DNA of 64,000 bases from Edolisoma coerulescens. Its lineage: Eukaryota; Chordata; Aves; Passeriformes; Campephagidae. Both the position numbers and the translations under genes were made by a program. The stretch spans positions 87,200 through 151,199 of the forward strand of contig VWZW01004126.1 of assembly GCA_013397115.1 (NCBI GenBank), in the 5' to 3' direction. Shown one piece after another: positions 61,549 to 64,000 of the stretch. The stretch's first letter is position 1; each line of letters opens with the position of its first letter. The notes beneath the pieces are model-generated. The model had not been told where the DNA came from. It did no database searches and saw only the letters and a list, made by a program, of their open reading frames with translations.

Positions 61549-63065
61549 CTTTGAAAGGAAAATAGATCAGATAGTTGGGGAATGTAGAATTCCCAAAAAT
61601 TACTTAAATTTAACAAGTGTCTCTGAAAATTAATATATTCAAGCCTATTACAATTAAATTCTAAAAGCCAATGCTTGTTCACTTGCAAGAGCTGTATGTT
61701 TGTCTTTCATGTCTACTTTATCTCTACATGTTCACAACCAAGGAAAAATAAGTGAGAAAGCCTCTGTGAGATTGTGAAAGGTGTGCCCATTGCCTGAATG
61801 CAAGGTTTACAAAGTCATGTGTTATTATCCTACAGACACTGTGCTGGCAATGGAGGACACAATTAAGACTGAACTCTGCAGCTGAAAAGATTGTAAATCA
61901 GGGAGTGCTCTCTACCTCTTATAAACAATATGTATCCTGAAATATGTGTCACTGCAAAAGGAAGCTTTATGAAGAAAGTTAAAAGTTTTGGGACACTGAC
62001 ATTGCATCACTAGCTGAAAGATTTAAAAGTTTTACCTGTTCTTTATTTATGTTTTCTCACTATGCTTTCTCTGTTCCATGCCACATTAACCGCATTAGTG
62101 TCTTTCTAAAAGTAATGCACATACACTTCAGGTATCAGGACGTCTGGAAAATATGCTTTTTGTTTGGAAAGACAAAGTAAATAAAAAGAGGTTTTGAACT
62201 GAGAAATTATTCGAAGCATTTTCTTTTTACTTCAAAACAATTTATTTAGTTTTCACCACCAAGACTGTAGTTCAAGGATATTGAAGCAAATGAAGCCAAG
62301 ATCTGCCAATGTCTCCTGTAAAACAGAAAATTAATCAAGAGAAAATATGTTGTATCTAAAATTCCCTCATGTATTAAAATTTCAGATGTTTGATTTCTGC
62401 TTCAGTGGTTTACACTATTATATTTCAATTTCAATTAATTTGACCTATTTTATACAAAAAAAATTAAATCCTAATGGAGACTATTTTTTATCAGTTTAAA
62501 AACCTACATCTTTTTAAAGTGATAGCTGAAAGTCCTCTTTTCATATAATTTAAATTACTTCTAAATATTTTAATTTCTATTAGAATTCAAAAGTTCACAA
62601 GACAGAGTATTATGTTGGATCCATGATTGCACAGTATTTCACAGAATTTCCAAGCAGTTTTCACAATTTTAACTCCAACATGTAATGATAGAACTTGGAC
62701 CTTAAAATACTTCAGTTTCATTTTGCCTTAAAAATTATAAGGGACAACTGATACTTAGCACCTACTGAAACACTGTTTTAGTTTAATACTTTTTAGTTCA
62801 GTGATGTAATGAAACCATGTCAGTCTGGAAAAAATCACTGAGAAAAAAAGAATTTGGAAGGGAACAATCATGTTTGAAAAATTTCTTCTTAGAGTCTCAT
62901 GAAAGTGGGAATATTGTTTATTATATTTACATTTGAAATAATGTATTTTTTAGTGTATCATCAGTAGTAGGTCGTTAGTAATTGTAGACTCTATAGAGCT
63001 TTCTGAATTTGAAGTATTAGCCAAGAAATGGAGTAACATTTTAACAGTATTTGCAAATTTAAGGT

Positions 63066-63103
63066 AAAAAATAAAATAAAATAAAATAAAATAAAATAAA
63101 ATA
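63066..63103. repeat. (ATAAA)n microsatellite
   Basis: About seven near-perfect five-base units. Confidence 0.93.
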
Positions 63104-63702
63104 AGAAATAAAGCAGTTTGAGGAATGGCTTAAGAAAGTGGGAGAGACTGAACTGTTATGATTAATGGAGAAGCTCTGATGGAGCATTATCAGCTCAACT
63201 GCACTGATGTGAGAAGCAGCTGGCATGTCCTAGAAGATGTCATAAAACATCAGAGACCCCCAAAGTGCCCCCTGGACCCATTCCTGAGGCATTACACCAG
63301 AGGACTCCACATGATTCAAAAGCACTGCAACAGAGCCAGAGTCTTTCACAAGAGACAGAGGGAAACGTCCCCTCACACAGGGGAAATACCTGGGTCTTCC
63401 TGCTGAACCTCAGTGCATTTTAACCCATTGCACCTTGTGTTTTGTGGGTTTCTTCCCCCACCCCCAAGAGATCAAGAACATCACTTTGACCAACAGACAA
63501 CTAAACTGCAAACTATCAAGTCTTGTTTCAAGATCTACGGGTCATGATAAGTTTTTTCTCTTCTCTCTCTTCTTTTCCCATATACAGTATCCTTATATAA
63601 TATTTTTATGCTTTAATATTTCTCTTTTTCTATAGTCAATAATAACAAAAATGGCTAAATACCTGTTTTCCATTGCAACAAAATTTTTGTTAAATAAGCT
63701 GT

Positions 63703-63755
63703 ATATACATATATATGTGTGTATATATATACACACACATATATATACATACTAC
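63703..63755. repeat. TA/GT/CA compound microsatellite
   Basis: TA units pass into GTGTGTG, back to TA and then into CACACACA, so the tract is a near-palindrome that could fold on itself. Confidence 0.88.
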
Positions 63756-63850
63756 ACATACAAACACCAATCATTCAGTGTTGTTCCACTCTAATCTGCA
63801 CTGAGGTATATATTAATGAGAACCTGGGTTACTCTCACCTTTGTGGGGTG

Positions 63851-63914
63851 AGGAAAGAAAGAAGGAAAGAAGGAAAGAAGGAAAGAAGGAAAGAAGGAAA
63901 GAAGGAAAGAAGGA

Positions 63915-63998
<84 letters not shown>

Positions 63999-64000
63999 AA
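63851..64000. repeat. (GGAAAGAA)n then (GAAA)n microsatellite, runs off window
   Basis: A purine-only tract begins near 63851 with an 8-base unit GGAAAGAA and changes at about 63918 to a pure GAAA tetranucleotide that continues to the last base. The true length is not visible. The change from mixed to pure units suggests the right part expanded more recently. Confidence 0.95.

Larger units (their letters stand above)
61549..63840. other. Non-coding DNA, microsatellites and an unassigned repeat-like block
   Basis: No gene is recognised. It includes an ATAAA run (about 63066-63103) and a TA/CA microsatellite with inverted symmetry (about 63703-63755). The block at about 63150-63660 has less AT and a texture like ERV-derived sequence, but I cannot name a family. 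Confidence 0.45.

Overview
The window looks like AT-rich, gene-poor nuclear DNA of a bird. The evidence is at least eight CR1 (chicken-repeat-1 type LINE) fragments, one ending in the diagnostic short direct repeats of CR1 3' ends, and five retroviral long terminal repeats (LTRs), several of which I recognise as avian endogenous retrovirus (ERV) families from memory. A passerine or near relative fits best, but that is inference. I see no complete host protein-coding gene, no tRNA, rRNA or small RNA gene, no CRISPR array and no bacterial or phage-like operon. The stretch is best read as intergenic DNA or a long intron.

Layout. 1-4.6 kb: unique AT-rich DNA with a 26-bp perfect palindrome at its right edge. 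4.65-5.34 kb: CR1 3' fragment (+). 9.7-10.9 kb: longer CR1 fragment (+) with a broken reverse transcriptase. 11.08-12.23 kb: CpG-rich solo LTR with an exact 5-bp target duplication. 12.2-23 kb: mostly unique sequence, holding one good candidate exon (16568-16663) and a purine tract (20.33-20.49 kb). 23-28.4 kb: four CR1 fragments. 28.4-36.4 kb: unique, with a possible non-coding exon and a perfect 12-bp hairpin. 36.4-36.9 kb: decayed LTR (-). 41.06-41.53 kb: LTR (-) whose relative lies at 58.99-59.41 kb (+). 44.3 kb: internal CR1 fragment. 48.44-48.81 kb: short solo LTR with an exact 6-bp target duplication. 53.4-54.1 kb: CR1 (+), an inverted relative of the copy at 27.8-28.4 kb. 60.5-61.5 kb: long LTR (-). 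The window ends inside a GGAA/GAAA microsatellite.

Nothing here works together as a pathway. The recognisable history is layered retrotransposition: old CR1 copies, later LTR insertions reduced to solo LTRs, and microsatellite growth. The two solo LTRs with exact target duplications are the firmest calls. The candidate exon is the observation most worth testing for host function. I found no convincing undescribed biological system.
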